Assembly (NCBI RefSeq): GCF_011397635.1
Contig: NC_064763.1
Location: forward strand, 20,659,437 to 20,723,436
Reading direction: 5' to 3'
Origin: Epinephelus fuscoguttatus
Lineage: Eukaryota > Chordata > Actinopteri > Perciformes > Serranidae
DNA: 64,000 nt
Part shown: positions 1 through 12,370 of the stretch, piece after piece
Position numbering within the stretch: the stretch's first letter is position 1
Layout: each line of letters begins with the position of its first letter
Notes under the pieces: model-generated
The model's database searches: none
Seen by the model: only the letters and a program-made list of their open reading frames with translations
Told to the model about the DNA's origin: nothing
Translations under genes and position numbers: made by a program

Positions 1-110
1 GCTGCGCCTTAAGATTTTGGCTTGCCCATTGAAGTTTGAAAACCACTGACCTCCATGTTTGTGGTTATTGGCACCTGATCATTACCGTGTTCTCTCTCTC
101 TCTCCAACAG

Positions 111-312
111 GCTGTTCTGGCCCAAATCCAAGTCATTTGACTATCTGTACAGGGACGGAGAGGCTCTGCTGAGGAACTTCCCCATTCAGGCAACCATCAG
201 CTTCTATGAAGAGTCTGACAGTGAAGATGAGGATGACGAGGACTGGGAGGAGGACGGTGACTCTGAGGAGTGTCTAAAACAGCAGCAGTCTCATTTCACC
301 TCATACAACTGA
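111..312 (+). CDS. ripply1: Ripply-family transcriptional repressor, last coding exon (partial gene, 5' part outside window)
   Basis: The exon follows a pyrimidine-rich acceptor (TCTCTCTCCAACAG ending at 110) and stays open to TGA at 310-312. It supplies one base of a split codon plus 66 residues. It begins LFWPKSKSFDYLY and contains FPIQATISFYEES, the C-terminal Ripply homology region. An Asp/Glu-rich tail (SDSEDEDDEDWEED) follows. Known for the family: Ripply proteins bind T-box factors and recruit Groucho/TLE through an upstream WRPW motif, which would lie left of the window, to end segmentation programmes in somites. Family membership is firm. The paralogue is less so: ripply1 is inferred mainly because its human counterpart shares the X chromosome with KIF4A and AMMECR1, and the peptide alone could also suit ripply2. 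Confidence 0.85.
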
Positions 313-1300
313 GTAAGAGGGAGCATCTCTGTCTTCCTGTGAAACGGCTGTAGAGACTGTAATCTGCATTTTGCCTGCATCGACCGTTTCTGCACACTTG
401 ATTGTTTTAAACTGCATTTTAAAAGGTGCACAGGACATTTTATAGATTAGAATAAACTCAGCAACGTGGTAGGTGACAAACAAAAGAAGTCACAAGAGAA
501 CTAATCTACTGCTTGTTTTAAAAATCAGCATGATTGTGTTTAAAGATTGTGTCTGCCTGCAAACCTCCCTAACGGGTGTCAACAGTATGGCCCTCATCCT
601 GTGTTGCCTACCTAGAGGTGTTCATAATCCAGCAACACTAGGGCAACAGATTTTAACATATAAGGGGAGGTGAATGTTGCTCAAACTAATGCATACAGTT
701 ACTCAGAATTACGGCGTCCCATTTCCATTGTAATCTCTGTGTAGTTGAATGGTCTCACATCGCCTGTTGTCTGTGCTGCACACAGCTGTGCAGCACACAG
801 CTGTGCAGCAGTATGCAGTATCTGCTACATAATGTTTTCTCAGTGTGTATGACGAGAGAGGAAAGCCACGCGTCACGTTCTCCCATATTGGGACACTATG
901 TTATGTTTAAAGTCAATCTCAGGGTCTGAACCTTGCCAGTGTATATATAATGTAATCTACGCACATTTCTAACTTATGTTGTACATTGTACATAACTTGT
1001 ACATAAACACATGTTTACATCGACTTATTTTTTTTTTATACATTTGTGCATCAGTCTCATTTTGTACTGTCCAATCACTGTCCAGACTGAGGTTGTATTA
1101 AAAAACTATTTGGGGAATAAAAATGTTTGTTCTCATCTGTTTTTTATCTTCATGTGGATTTATTGTGGCAAGAAGGTTTTCACCTTATCGCTCCTTACAG
1201 ACTTTAGATGTGGATCTGCTGCTTCTGATTGGTTGGAGGGAGCAGAGGTCTGCAAAGAGGGTTTGAACAAAGAGAAAGAAGATCTAATTTAGTATTTTAT
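313..1300 (+). other. Probable 3' UTR of the Ripply gene with polyadenylation signals
   Basis: AT-rich non-coding sequence follows the stop codon. AATAAA hexamers lie at 451-456 and 1116-1121, so a short and a longer 3' UTR are both possible. A small direct and inverted repeat built on CACAGCTGTGCAG sits at about 778-816. No coding potential is evident. The true end cannot be fixed without transcript data. Confidence 0.5.
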
Positions 1301-4300
1301 ATACTATTATGAGGAAAAAGATTTATTTTTGAATTGAAAGGAACAGAGCGATTGACACTTTCCTGTTTTCTTTCCTTTTTAAAACATTTTGTTATGTTAG
1401 AGGGCATTATTGCTTCAAAGCAGGGGAAACTGAATGACAATAAGAAAAGATGGAAAAGATTAAGGCCAAGTTAAAAAGAAGGATGATAATGATGTCATCA
1501 TATAGTTGTTTTTGGTTGTTTGTGTGTCTGTGATTTTCTTTTCTTTCCTTCTTTTACTACCATATGTCTGTGTCAGTGGTTTATGATGCGTTACAGTGTG
1601 GTTGTGTTATTTGTATTTGTATTGTTTGAATAATTCAAAAAAAAGGAGAGAAGAGAGGGGGAAGAAGGAAAAAATGAGGGGAAGTGACAGAGAGTTAATT
1701 CAGGAGTGGGAAACAAAAGCAACGAGAGAGACAAATGGGACCAAAGGGCAGAGAAACTGAAGAAGACGTGAAGGAAAACTTGAAGTGCCATCTTTGAAAA
1801 TTGAAACATTTTTGAAAGTTACTGTTAAACAAACCCTCCAAAAACAAAAACGTTCTAAAGTGTAGAAAGAGCCTGAAACATAAAAGCTTTTTTAAAATAT
1901 TTTTTTATTTATTTAGGCACACTTGTCAGTATATTTTCCCCATAAATCTCAAGGTAAACTTTAACATCCCCGAGGGGCAATTTGAGATACAGACAGTAGC
2001 CATGAGTACAACAAAACAGACAGTACAACACATCACACACAGTTTCCAGTATCACACACTGTCAGGGGTAAATCATGGACATTAAGGGTCACTGCTGGTT
2101 AAGATAGGTGAGGACAGACGGGACAAAGGACGATCTGTAACGCTTTGTGCTGCATTTAGGGAGGCAAAACCTCAGCCCTGATAGAAGCATCTGAAACTCA
2201 ACATGGAGGGGATGTTACCCGAGCTTTAGAGGTGACCCTCTCTTCATCCAGATACTGTAGGTTATGAAAAGTAACACAGCACAACTTCACTTTCACGATA
2301 GTCCTATCTACATCAAAACCTGACTGTGATGGATTAGGTGATTATTGAATCAATCTCCACTTCCACCTTTGCTTTTATGTCCTGGACAGACTATACAGAT
2401 TGTGTGCCTGGATGTAATTGACTTTTCCTCTTTAAAAGCCAGAATCAATACTTTATACTGGTGATACTCAACGTTTGGGACCATGGGCCAAATCTGGCCT
2501 GTGATAGGGTGCCAGGTGGCCCGCTGGCCATTTTATAAAAATTTCAGTGAAGATAAATTGACTCACACTGGTTACTTTATTGTACTTAATTGTACATAAA
2601 TAAGGTGCCAGGGTGCATAAGAAGCATCGAAATATAGAGCTTGTTTATATACATTTAAAAGAGAGCCTTTCAGAGGATCCCCGAGAGAAGTCCAAGCTAA
2701 GTCCGTATGTGCATTTTTAGTATGAATCCTACACATTGTTCTGTAAATGACACCCTGGTGTATTTCTGAAGACGCCCAGCACTGATTCACTGCAGCAGCA
2801 TGTCCATCGAGCTGCAGGTGGCAGCAAAGGCAGCAGTTTCATCTTGTTTGTAGACCCACAAGTCCCCTGTCATTCCAGGTCATACTGTGTTTTCTTTTCC
2901 TGGTGCATATCCCAATAAATATTTGCATTTAATAAAAACACAGCAAACAAAAGTGACCCAGAGTGTACCTGCGGCCACAATATGATCCAGCACATGGCTG
3001 CAGGCTGGTTTTCTGCTGGACCACAGCTCCTCACATGTTTGTGGCCTCATTAGTTAGTCAACTAAGTAAGTAATTTGAACAAAAATTTAAATGCAACACT
3101 TTTGTTTTTGCTCCCATTTTTCACAGGTTTTAGTTAAAGAACTAAGACTTTCTATGTACAAATAATTTCTCTCAAGTTTTGGTCACAAATCTCTTAAAAT
3201 CTATGAGCACTCGTCCTTTCCCATGATGGCCCATCCACCTGACAGGTGTGGCATATGAGGACGCTGATTAGACAGCATCATTACCACACAGGTGTGCCTT
3301 GGGATGGTCACAACTAGGCCACTCTAAAACTCTAAATTATCAGTAACACCTGTGCTTGTCCTGCTATGACAAGCCAAACTGTCTGCTGAGAGAAAGCTCC
3401 ATAGTGGTCTGTGGAATATATTATCCTCAAATGTACTTAAAGTATTTAAAGCATAAGTATTAATAGTGCAGTGAAATGTTTCCTGTCAGTGTTTTATATC
3501 TGATGTTTTTAGATCAGTGCTGCAGTAATGTGTATGTTGCATTTTACTGCTGTAGATGTTTAACTGTTGAGGAGCTTAATGTACAGTATTGCATCATATT
3601 CTGTAACAAGTGGGGACCAGGGACCCCGGGGGGTCTGTGAAAAGTTTTCAGATTCATTCATTTAAATTATCATGATATATCAATTTTCGAAACCTTTTTT
3701 TTTTTTTTTTTTACTGTATATTATTTACAGTAACAACAATCGACATTTTATTTGGCCTGTTCATGCAGTAAGAGTGGAATACTTTCTCTGGATATGTGTT
3801 TGTACAATCTGAAATGCAGGAAGTATTCTTTGTTAAGATGGTGCAAATTAATACATGCATTATATCTTTATGATATGTTACTCCTGTGTTGTTCTTTCAC
3901 ATAACTAAGACTAAAGAGGTGTAAAAAAAATAATAATAATAATAATAATTCCAAGGGACGTAGATGAGAGGGCCCCTAGTGTTTTCTCAAAAGAATCCCC
4001 AGCAGAAATGATAATAAGGAGAAGAACCTCTGTTCTGTAAGATCATCATGTGTTTGTAACTTTTTTTGTAACTGGACAGGAAAGGTATGAAAACTAATCT
4101 GAAAGTATCTAAAGCTGTCAGACCAATGTAGTGCAGTAAAAATGACATAATTTGCTTCTGAGATAAAGTGGAGTACAATTTAAAGTTAAGTACAGTAAAG
4201 TACAATTACTGCAAATTTTTACTTGTGCAGTACAGAGTAAATGTACTTAGTTACATTCCACCGCTGCCTAATTCATATGACAGGTTGTTAATGGGGTCTG

Positions 4301-4330
4301 TGCACATGGACTGACTGGAATCACTGGTGG
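1301..4330. other. Intergenic, repeat-rich, no gene seen
   Basis: No convincing exon was found. About 1,905-2,330 looks like a dispersed fish repeat (contains CCCCGAGGGGCAATTTGAG). About 2,456-2,560 resembles a MITE end containing TGGGCCAAATCTGGCC. About 3,075-3,345 resembles the terminal region of a Tc1/mariner element, beginning near AAATGCAACACTTTTG. A poly(T) run lies at about 3,694-3,711 and a short ATA repeat near 3,930. Family names are from pattern memory and unverified. Confidence 0.4.
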
Positions 4331-4559
4331 AGACACTTGGGCAGTGACCTCCGGCGTCAGACACCGACGAAAAAAGGCGTCTTTTCACATTGGCATGACA
4401 CATGGCCATTCGCTGTTGTTATTATTTAACGAAACACGGCGGGACAACAGAGAAAGTTAAGGGGCCGAAAAGCCCAAGTACGGTGGGTGATGGATGGTCC
4501 AGCAACACCTGGGAGACCAGTGTTGACTCCCTGTTTGACAGTAAAGCCGAACGCTTCGT

Positions 4560-4890
4560 TCTGCGTGGTGATATGGTTGGCGGGTGTAGTTGGGTAGAAT
4601 GTTAATAGCACTGCTCATAACAAGGTCTGTGGATTATCTTGAGTAACCAGGTCATGATTTCTGGAAAGAGACACTACTATTGAGTTTTTCCAATGTATTT
4701 TTGGGGCCTTTGAGCACCACAAAGCGAGTGCCATCTAGTTCTGTTATATTGGAGAGAAGGCAGACATCTCTACGGCTGATATCTCCAACACTCTGCAACT
4801 CACACCAAAACTATCTAGACTGATAAATAGCTCTACAGGTAAGAGGCAAAATATCTATTTTTGATTTTGGGATGAACTGTCCCTTTAACG
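4560..4890 (+). repeat. Dispersed repeat, copy 1 (inverted copy at ~53.22-53.56 kb)
   Basis: This ~330 bp stretch matches 53,220-53,560 in reverse complement. Shared blocks include the TGGTGATATGGTTGG side, a central segment around GATTATCTTGAGTAACC, TTTCTGGAAAGAGACA, and a right end near GATGAACTGTCCCTTTAA. The terminal GGGACAGTT motif is common at ends of fish interspersed elements. No protein is encoded. The adjoining 4,337-4,560 resembles part of the separate repeat family at 8.1 and 10.9 kb. Confidence 0.65.
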
Positions 4891-5392
4891 TGCTGACATC
4901 TCAGTTGCTTTAAAAGAAATTTGTGATTTGGAGTTGTAGAGATAAAGGCAACTTGACTTTCTTTGGCACATTAATGTCACACAGTAAACAAATGAAAGAC
5001 TCATCCACACGTAAAGCAACATATTCGGACTTTATTCACTGCAAAAGATGCTTCAAAAACAATTGTGATTCATTTAGACGCCACAGCTGGCTCGCTGACT
5101 TCCATGAAACTGAAACCTTGCTTATATCCAAACTCATTCAGAGGGACAAACACAGCAGTGGCCTACAGAACTGACAGGCAGATGTTACAATCACTGGCTG
5201 TCAATTCATAGGTCATCACCTTGTGTCCCATTGCTCTTCGGCTAAACTTCTAAATAAAAATGACTCAACACCTCATTGCACGGTGAGCTCTGCTGTGTTT
5301 GGCGGCTCTCTGCAGGTAACAGCACCTCCACTGGAACACACACAGCTTCCACATGGAGTTGCTGTTACATCCAGTGAGCACCAGAAGGCTCA

Positions 5393-5493
5393 TCACCGAC
5401 TGCAGCTTCTCCAGTTGTTCTCCAAGTCGGTCATGTCGCAGATGAACAAACCCATGATGAGATCACACTCCTTCAGGGCTGGTGTGGGAATAC
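5393..5493 (-). other. Possible terminal coding exon of an unidentified gene
   Basis: On the minus strand an acceptor (TTTCATCTCAG) precedes an open segment starting after 5493. It encodes IPTPALKECDLIMGLF and then ICDMTDLENNWRSCSR, ending in TGA at 5393-5395. It contributes two bases of a split codon, which fits the one base left by the possible upstream exon at 6,393-6,480. I do not recognise the protein. It could be a chance open segment or part of a non-coding transcript. Confidence 0.22.
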
Positions 5494-6392
5494 CTGAGAT
5501 GAAAGCAAGAGAGGAAAAAGGAGAGAGCGTTGAGGTGAACTCAGAATTTGAACTCGAAGGCAGTTGCTTTAGTACACGAGGAGTCTCCACTTGACTTTGA
5601 CCGGGTAATATCCTCCTCCCAGTTTTATTGCCCTCAAGTAGACGGCATCATTGCTCACGCTCGTCCAACAGCACGGCCAAAGGGCCAAGGCCTGTATAGA
5701 TAACACAGATTTTATGGTTGCTGTCAACACGAGGCTGCTTTTCGATATGTGAATATATATGGGTGTGTCTGACCTATGTACCTGCAGGCCCTGCATTTCC
5801 TGCTTACTCTGACACTTGTCCTCATAATTACTAAAAGATTGGCTTCATACTTTGTCAATATTTTATTGGGTTATTTTTCAAATCCTGTGATACGTTTCGT
5901 TCCCTTTCAACCTGCCTTGTTGAGCTTGCAGAGTGGCAGACTTTGCCTCGCAGTAAAACTCCACACGAAAGCAGAACAATAAAGCAATTAAATGATGAGC
6001 AGCTCTGTTAGACCGGCTATACTCGTGCTTGGCTGCTTTTTATGTTGGTGAATAGATCAATCATCATCCATCGCTTTCTGCCTCGAGTTAATCTCGTTAA
6101 TTAGAAAATCACTATAATTACACCTAGTGTATCTTATTCAATAACTGTGCCACAAAAATACACATTTTTTAAACACTAAAAAAGAGCAACAAGCAAAGTA
6201 GCACAGATTTTGTGTCACAATACATAATGTATCCTTACACGTAGAGCCATTTCAAAGTCCGTAAAATAAAAAAGACTATTTTTTTCTGTTTTTCCACCTG
6301 CTTTTATCAGGTATTCTTTTGATTAAATAAAATAATTGGAGTCGCCCCTGGAGGTTCGTTTAATCCTGTCAATTTCAAGCTTTTGCACTCAC

Positions 6393-6480
6393 CTTTAGAT
6401 GCCTGGGCCCGGTGGCTTCCACAGATCGAGGCCAAAGGTTTGAAGAGCAGCAGGGTGTCATGACACAAGTGAGCCGGGGC
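6393..6480 (-). other. Possible internal coding exon of an unidentified gene
   Basis: The minus-strand segment is bounded by an acceptor (TTTCTGCCGCTCAG) and a strong donor (AAAG then GTGAGTG). It gives 29 codons plus one base, including APAHLCHDTLLLFKPLAS. Phase matches the candidate terminal exon at 5,393-5,493. Third positions are rather GC-rich. No family was recognised and no further upstream exon was identified, so this is only a candidate. Confidence 0.22.
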
Positions 6481-8093
6481 CTGAGCGGCAGAAAGGAGAT
6501 ACGGAGAAGAAGAAACAAGAGCAGACAAGCCTGAGACAGATAAAGACTCAGCGGGTGATACTGACACTGAGACAGCAGCTGAAAAGAGGCGCATTTCGGT
6601 GTCAGCGAAGACGGAGAGAGCAATGGCAGCGAGGCAGAGCAGCCAGTTTAAGAGATCAGGAGTTGGTGGAAGGTTAATTATTACACTTGCAGTCAATATT
6701 TAACAGGCCCAGCGCCCTGCCCCTCAGTCCAACATCCTGATTCCACACTGACTGACACGGAGGGTAGGGCCAGAGTCAAGCACATCTCTTTTGTCCCCTG
6801 CACAAAATATGTATTCAACGCCTCACATGGCAATATGTGCTTTTCTGAGTCTTACATGTGATGTGAAAACCTTGAACTCAGTGGGATCTACTATTCATAA
6901 GACTTTTTCATATTAATTGAGATTCATAATGTAAAAGAAACTCCCTTGAGCCACCTTAGCTTTAACCATAATGCTCAAGACAAAACAAGCAGAGGTTCTC
7001 CCTCCCCAGCATGACACGAGCGACAGCATGATGTGCTGCACGTGAGCCCAGTCTACATTTACTGTTGCATTTTTCACATACACACACACCTTTGCACAAT
7101 TACTGGAATGAGCAGATATGAAAGTCAGGGCGATGAAGCAATAGCTCAGGAGGAAGCAAAAGACTGTGGACTGTTAGTCACGGAGCAAGAGTGAAAAACT
7201 GCACAATAAAAGGCTGATTGAATGGTATGTTAAAGACTGGGAGAGGAGGAGGAGGAGGAGGAGGGCGCAGAGTACATTTGTTAATGCTTACAAATTGTAA
7301 AGAATGTAAAATATAATAATTATGTTAAGTATAATGGATACAGGACATTTAGAGTTATGGCAAATGACCCTGAATGATATCAGATGTGTAATCCTTTAAC
7401 TTTAGGGCACTGTAAAGTGACTCACAGCATGTGACACAAAGTGCTGGTAATAAACTGTTGTAGTAAGTATAATTAACACTTAACGTTTTAGGCCAGTTGC
7501 CAGGAAAAATGTTGCCATTGTTCATCTCTGCAAATTACAGATACATTACATTTGTATGTTATCATGTAGTGGATATATTTCAACACCACTGTGGTAACGT
7601 GGTTAGGTTTGGGCACAAAATACACTTGGTTGTGGTAAGGAAAAGAAGGCACAGGTGCAGCTGGAAAAGCCCTTGATGTCCAGCCCTGTCTAAAAGATAA
7701 TAGATTTACAAACAACTAATGTTAATCAGCAGATACCGTACATTTAAGGTAGGGGTGTACGTACTTACCTGTTTGTACCTAATTGTCCAAATGAACCAGT
7801 TCTTATTTCTTCTCAGGGGTAAATGGGTAGCCAGTGTGCTTGGTATGCTCACAGCACCTGTCAGGACTTAGGACATATTATATTTAGCACCACTGTCAAC
7901 TCATTATGGCGAAAAATACAACAACCAAGAACAGAGAAGATGAATTAATTGTTGGCAGGTTTGAGGAAACATAAACCTGGTTTTAGGTTTACCTGAGAGA
8001 TCAGCATTGCAGCTGTGAATGCTAGCTACCTTATCGCTAATAAGATAGCATCAGCATCAAAGCCGTATTTTGAAGGTGAGCTTGCTGAAAAAT

Positions 8094-8590
8094 GACCCGG
8101 TCTCACTCCGCGCAGTCGTCGAAATCCAGCGTTTGCGTCAGCTTACGTCACTTGCAGCATCAGAGACCAACGAAAAAGGCGTCTTTTAATGCCGGCATGA
8201 TACGCGGCTAGTTGCCGTTGGAGTTTAATGGCGCCCAGCAGCGTCAGGGGGAAACGTGGCAGGACAGGGACGAAAGTTAAGGCAGTGAAAGTCCAAGTGG
8301 GGCACACAGGAGGGGTGGTGGATGGGTCAAACAAACACCGACTTTCACCCAAGAGAGCAGTGTTCATGTCCTGTGAGATTCTAAAGCCAAACCCTGATCT
8401 TTTTTCCTAAACCCAACCACATTTTTTGTTGAAGGAGAAAAAATGTTAATTTGTGGTGTCGTATCAACGTAAAATTTTCTGTGAAAACGAAAGAAGACAA
8501 TGCATGTAACACGCTGAACTAGGTCGTATGTGGACGTTGAAAGTCCATGACCAAACGTCGATATGTGACGAGGTTGGAGTGAGAAATGTG
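8094..8590 (+). repeat. Dispersed ~500 bp repeat, + copy
   Basis: Begins around CCCGGTCTCACTCC and ends around GGTTGGAGTGAGAAATG. It contains AACGAAAAAGGCGTCTTTTA and CCTAAACCCAACCACA. The same blocks occur in reverse order and orientation at about 10,912-11,445. A diverged fragment lies at about 9,355-9,560 and another at about 4,337-4,560. The ends are weakly inverted-repeat-like (CTCACTCC). No long open frame; probably a non-autonomous element of unassigned class. Confidence 0.6.
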
Positions 8591-9354
8591 TTGGTTCATC
8601 ATTTGTTCTAAAAATTGATTGTTTATTAACTGTGGACGTTTTCAGCTTGTAAACTACATGTAATGTTACCTGTTTATACTAAAAGAGAGGGACAAATGTA
8701 AAGGCTTTTATTATTTACGGGTTACTAAGCAATGTTTTTACCGGTCTAGCCCACTTAAGATCAAATTGCGGTGTATGTGGCCCATGAGCTAAAATGAGTT
8801 TGACACCTCTGGTTTAAGGGAAAATGTAATGCAGAGCAAATTGGCATCAACATAAAGAAGAAATGTTGCTATTACATGTGGCAAGACATAAAACTGTTAA
8901 TACTTAACAAACCAGCAAAATATTCACTGACAGTGTATTTCAGTCGTTTCCTGCCAAAACAGGAAGTCTTGCAATGCATTATCCACTCATAGAGACGACA
9001 GAATTGTTTTTTATTAGTCTACCCTTTTAACCAAAATCATAATCCTTCCCTGACCTTAACCAAAGTGCTTTTGTTGCCTAAGAGTCTGGACACAAGCCCT
9101 AATTTCTGATGCACAATCTGGCTGATATCGTGTTGTGCAAATCTGGCATAATGAAGCACTTCAGTAACGCACAGTCACTTCTAGGGAGACAGGGTTGGGT
9201 TTAAAAAACAACAGCTTTTCATGGCACTATCCCCAGAAGGAAACAGCAATGGTCACTAAAAAAAAACACCCACGTTTAGGAGCTAAAAAGCCACTGGAAA
9301 AACAGCAATGACTCACTAAAAAACAACCAGTGTAGGTCATGAACAGTGTTCTGT

Positions 9355-9560
9355 AGTGGTCTGCCAACCCAGTCTCATTTCCAATTCATCAATGGCATTT
9401 GGTCAGAGGCTCTCAGCATCAGACACCGACAAATAGAAGGACCTTTCAGTGGCAATACGAGATGCACCAAGCAGTGGCTTTTCTTGACGATCCAGGCAAC
9501 TACTGCAGTATATAGAGCAACAAAGTCCTCACAAGGCCACGGGTAGAGAGCTGGTGATAC
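9355..9560 (+). repeat. Diverged fragment of the 8.1/10.9 kb repeat family
   Basis: CCAACCCAGTCTCATTTCC followed by CATCAGACACCGACAAATAG parallels the left part of the 8.1 kb copy (PyCTCACT then CATCAGAGACCAACGAAAAA). The rest is too diverged to align by eye. The surrounding 8,591-10,911 shows no gene. Confidence 0.4.
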
Positions 9561-10911
9561 ATATAAACAAACTCATGGTTTGCAGAAACATACAATGCCA
9601 ACATTTTCCTCTGGCGACTGGCCTGAAAGTTTTCACTGATTAAAAGGAAATACAATTAGATAATATATTCTACTCTGGATATCTGGGTCTGATTCATCTC
9701 TGCGTGGATGTTATTTTAATCTTAATATTCTAATCTTTCCTTTCTGATTTGTTAGAGGAGTGTCTATAAAATAAAAGAGATGTTATCTGGTGACCTCACA
9801 GGGCAAAAGTTACATTGACAAATTCATAACGAAACAGAATGTATATCAGCAGGAAATGCTGTATTCCTCACGTAGGCCAGGTATTTCCTTTTCTAAAGTT
9901 GTCACTATGCAACTGCTGCTTAAACTCCTTAAATGTATTTTTTAAAAAGTAAAATATGTGATATACATATAGACACTTTTCTTCTGAGCAGTAGCATTTC
10001 TTCCAAGCTCTGCCCCCTCTTTTATTCATATACTCGGGCTATCTTATCTCAGAAGTTCAAGGGATAGGTATGGCTGAGTGCAGAGTCCAGTGTCTCTGAG
10101 AGAGAGAATATGTGCACAGCATTAATCTGCCACACAGATAAAGTCCTTTGTTGCTCCTTTGAGTCCACGCTGCCTGAGGTCATAATAATTTCTGCCGCAA
10201 TTTAGATCAGATAACAACATCAATCTGCTGAGCATGAAATTATCTCGTGCACAAGGTCACACGCAGGGCTCAAATCTCATCGCACCGAGTTTTCATTTCA
10301 GAAATGATTGACTCCATTAGAGCTGATGTTCTTTTAATGGACACACTATTCTATTTTCTGGGGCCCAGTCACCAGAAGAAAATGCTGGTGTTGTAGGTTT
10401 CTGCAAATCATGGATGTGCTACATTTGTGCTTCATATGTATCATATCAATGTTTCTGAAGTGTAGTATATGAGCTGACTTTGTCATTGGGAAGTGGGTGG
10501 TAGACTGCACATAGGCATGACACCTGCACAGCTACAGACCACTGTTCGAGACCAACAAACAACAAAACTGGTTGTTTTTTTTAGCAAGTCATTGCTGTGT
10601 TTCAAGCAGCTTAAACGCCAAAAATCAGTGTTTTCTAGTGACTCCAAATACGGCCGCTTTGTTTTGGTTTTTTGTGTATTTTCAATAAACCTCATTAAAC
10701 TTTTGCTCTGCCTCATGTGAGTACTGTGGAACTCCAGAAAAGGAACAGAAAACTAAGAAACCTCACAGACTAAGTGGCCTTGGAAACTTTGGTATGTTGA
10801 AACGGCCACTACACTACCCATCGCTGTTTTTCCTGCGGGGATAGTGCCACAAAAAGTGATTGATTTGTACTGAGACATCACTGCTTTTCCAGCAGTTATT
10901 GTGCCTCCAAA

Positions 10912-11445
10912 ACCCAACACATTCTTACTCCGACCTCTTCACATATTGACGTTTGGTCATCGGCTTTCTACGTCCACATATATGTAAGGTACCCTTGGCT
11001 GACCTTCTGGGACGCCGTGTCGAGATCTGCCTGTTACATGCATTGTCTTCTTTCTAAACCCACTTCAGTTTTCACAGGAAATTTAACATTTACATACATT
11101 CTCTTTCAAAATAAAAGCACTACATCAGTACAACATGGTTGGGTTTAGGCAACAAAAACATGTGGTTAGGTTTAGGAAAAAAGATCAGGGTTTGGCTGTA
11201 GGATCTTACGGGATGCACACATCGCTCTCTCTCCCTCCCTCTACAGTCGGACTTTTATGCCTTAACTTTTGTTCTTGTCCCGCTGCATTTCCCCCTGACG
11301 CCGCCGGGCACCATTAAACTATAACAGCAATCGGCTGCGTATCATGACGATGTTAAAGAACGCCTTTTTTTTTGTTGGTTTCTGATGCCTCAAGTCACTG
11401 CCCAAGTGCTGGATTTTGACAACTTCGTAGTGAGACTGGGCTCCA
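10912..11445 (-). repeat. Dispersed ~500 bp repeat, inverted copy
   Basis: Reverse-complement relative of 8,094-8,590. It runs from AACACATTCTTACTCCGACC, through GGTTGGGTTTAGG and AAGAACGCC-poly(T)-GTTGGTTTCTGATG, to TAGTGAGACTGGG. The two copies face each other about 2.3 kb apart. Several indels separate them, so insertion is not recent. Confidence 0.6.
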
Positions 11446-11639
11446 AAACCAGATATTTTAAGCCAAAACAAGATCTTTTCCTAACCATAACTAAGGGATT
11501 TTTGTGCCTAAACCTAACCACACATTAACAAAAATTAATTTTTTTTAACATATCTGCTACATAATAACAAGCAAATGTAACCTATCCATGGTTTGCAGAA
11601 ATGTAGCAGAAGCTTAAAGAAAAGGGAAGTAAGAGACTG

Positions 11640-12370
11640 ACACTCTAGATATTCGTCATTTTAATGGAGTATCCTACCACTGTTATGCTGATGACACCCA
11701 AATCTACCTGTCTTTTATGCCAGATAATGTTAGCTGTGTCAGAAAAGACAGAAGTAATCATCTTTGGCCCTGATCACCTAGCAAGGAAATTACAACCCTT
11801 AATTGGTCCTCTTACAACTCGTAAAATCTATAGCGAGAAATTTAGGCATTACTTTTGATTCTCAATTGAACTTTGAAGCACATGTTAATAATCTCATTAA
11901 ATACTGCTAGCTCCACCAACAAAATGTTCTCAAAATCAAATCAGCTGTCTTTTCTTGACCTAAAAAAGCTCGACTACTGTAATGCATTGTTTACATGCCT
12001 CAGTAAAACTTCAGTAGCTCAGCTTCAGCTGGTGCAGAATGCCGCAGCTCGTATTTTAACTGGGACAAATCCTAGGTCACATATTATCCCAATTCTCACC
12101 TCCCTCCACTGGTTTCCAATTAACTTCATAATTGATCTTAAGATTCTTGAATAACTTTTAAAGATCAACATGGTTTCACGCCAGTTTTTATAGCTGTGTT
12201 TCTGACTACCTATGCTCCAGGTCGTGACCTGAGATCCTCAAACCTACCCTCACTAGTCGTCCCTAGATCAAGGCTGGTAACTTAAGATGACCTGGCTTTT
12301 GCCATCAAGGCCCCAAGGCTCTGGGATTCTCTGCCTAAGGAGATTAGGCTGGCTGTTGTTTTAGTACAAG
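11640..12370 (+). mobile_element. L2/CR1-like LINE fragment, reverse transcriptase 3' part (degenerate)
   Basis: Broken frames recall the C-terminal half of an L2-like non-LTR reverse transcriptase. YHCYADDTQIYLS, with the catalytic YADD at 11,684-11,695, is followed about 270 bp later by KLDYCNALFTCLSK, QLQLVQNAAARILTGT, ILTSLHWFPI, and finally IKAPRLWDSLPKEIR near 12,298-12,350. Frame changes and stops separate these blocks, so the element is dead. Naming it L2 rather than another CR1-group clade is by motif resemblance only. Confidence 0.85.

Larger units (their letters stand above)
4891..8090. other. Intergenic, no recognised gene; two possible minus-strand exons
   Basis: Mostly unique-looking sequence with a GGA microsatellite at about 7,243-7,265. 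The only coding-like signal is a pair of splice-flanked open segments on the minus strand (5,393-5,493 and 6,393-6,480), entered separately. No RNA gene was recognised. Confidence 0.4.

Noticed and set aside
778..816. Possible structured RNA from CAGCTGTGCAG repeats
   Set aside because: A short direct repeat that is also palindromic explains it; no larger fold is evident.
5223..5594. 123-codon + open frame
   Set aside because: No motif; the better coding signal in this stretch is on the opposite strand with splice sites.
10543..10560. tRNA-like word GTTCGAGACC
   Set aside because: No matching acceptor, D or anticodon arms around it.
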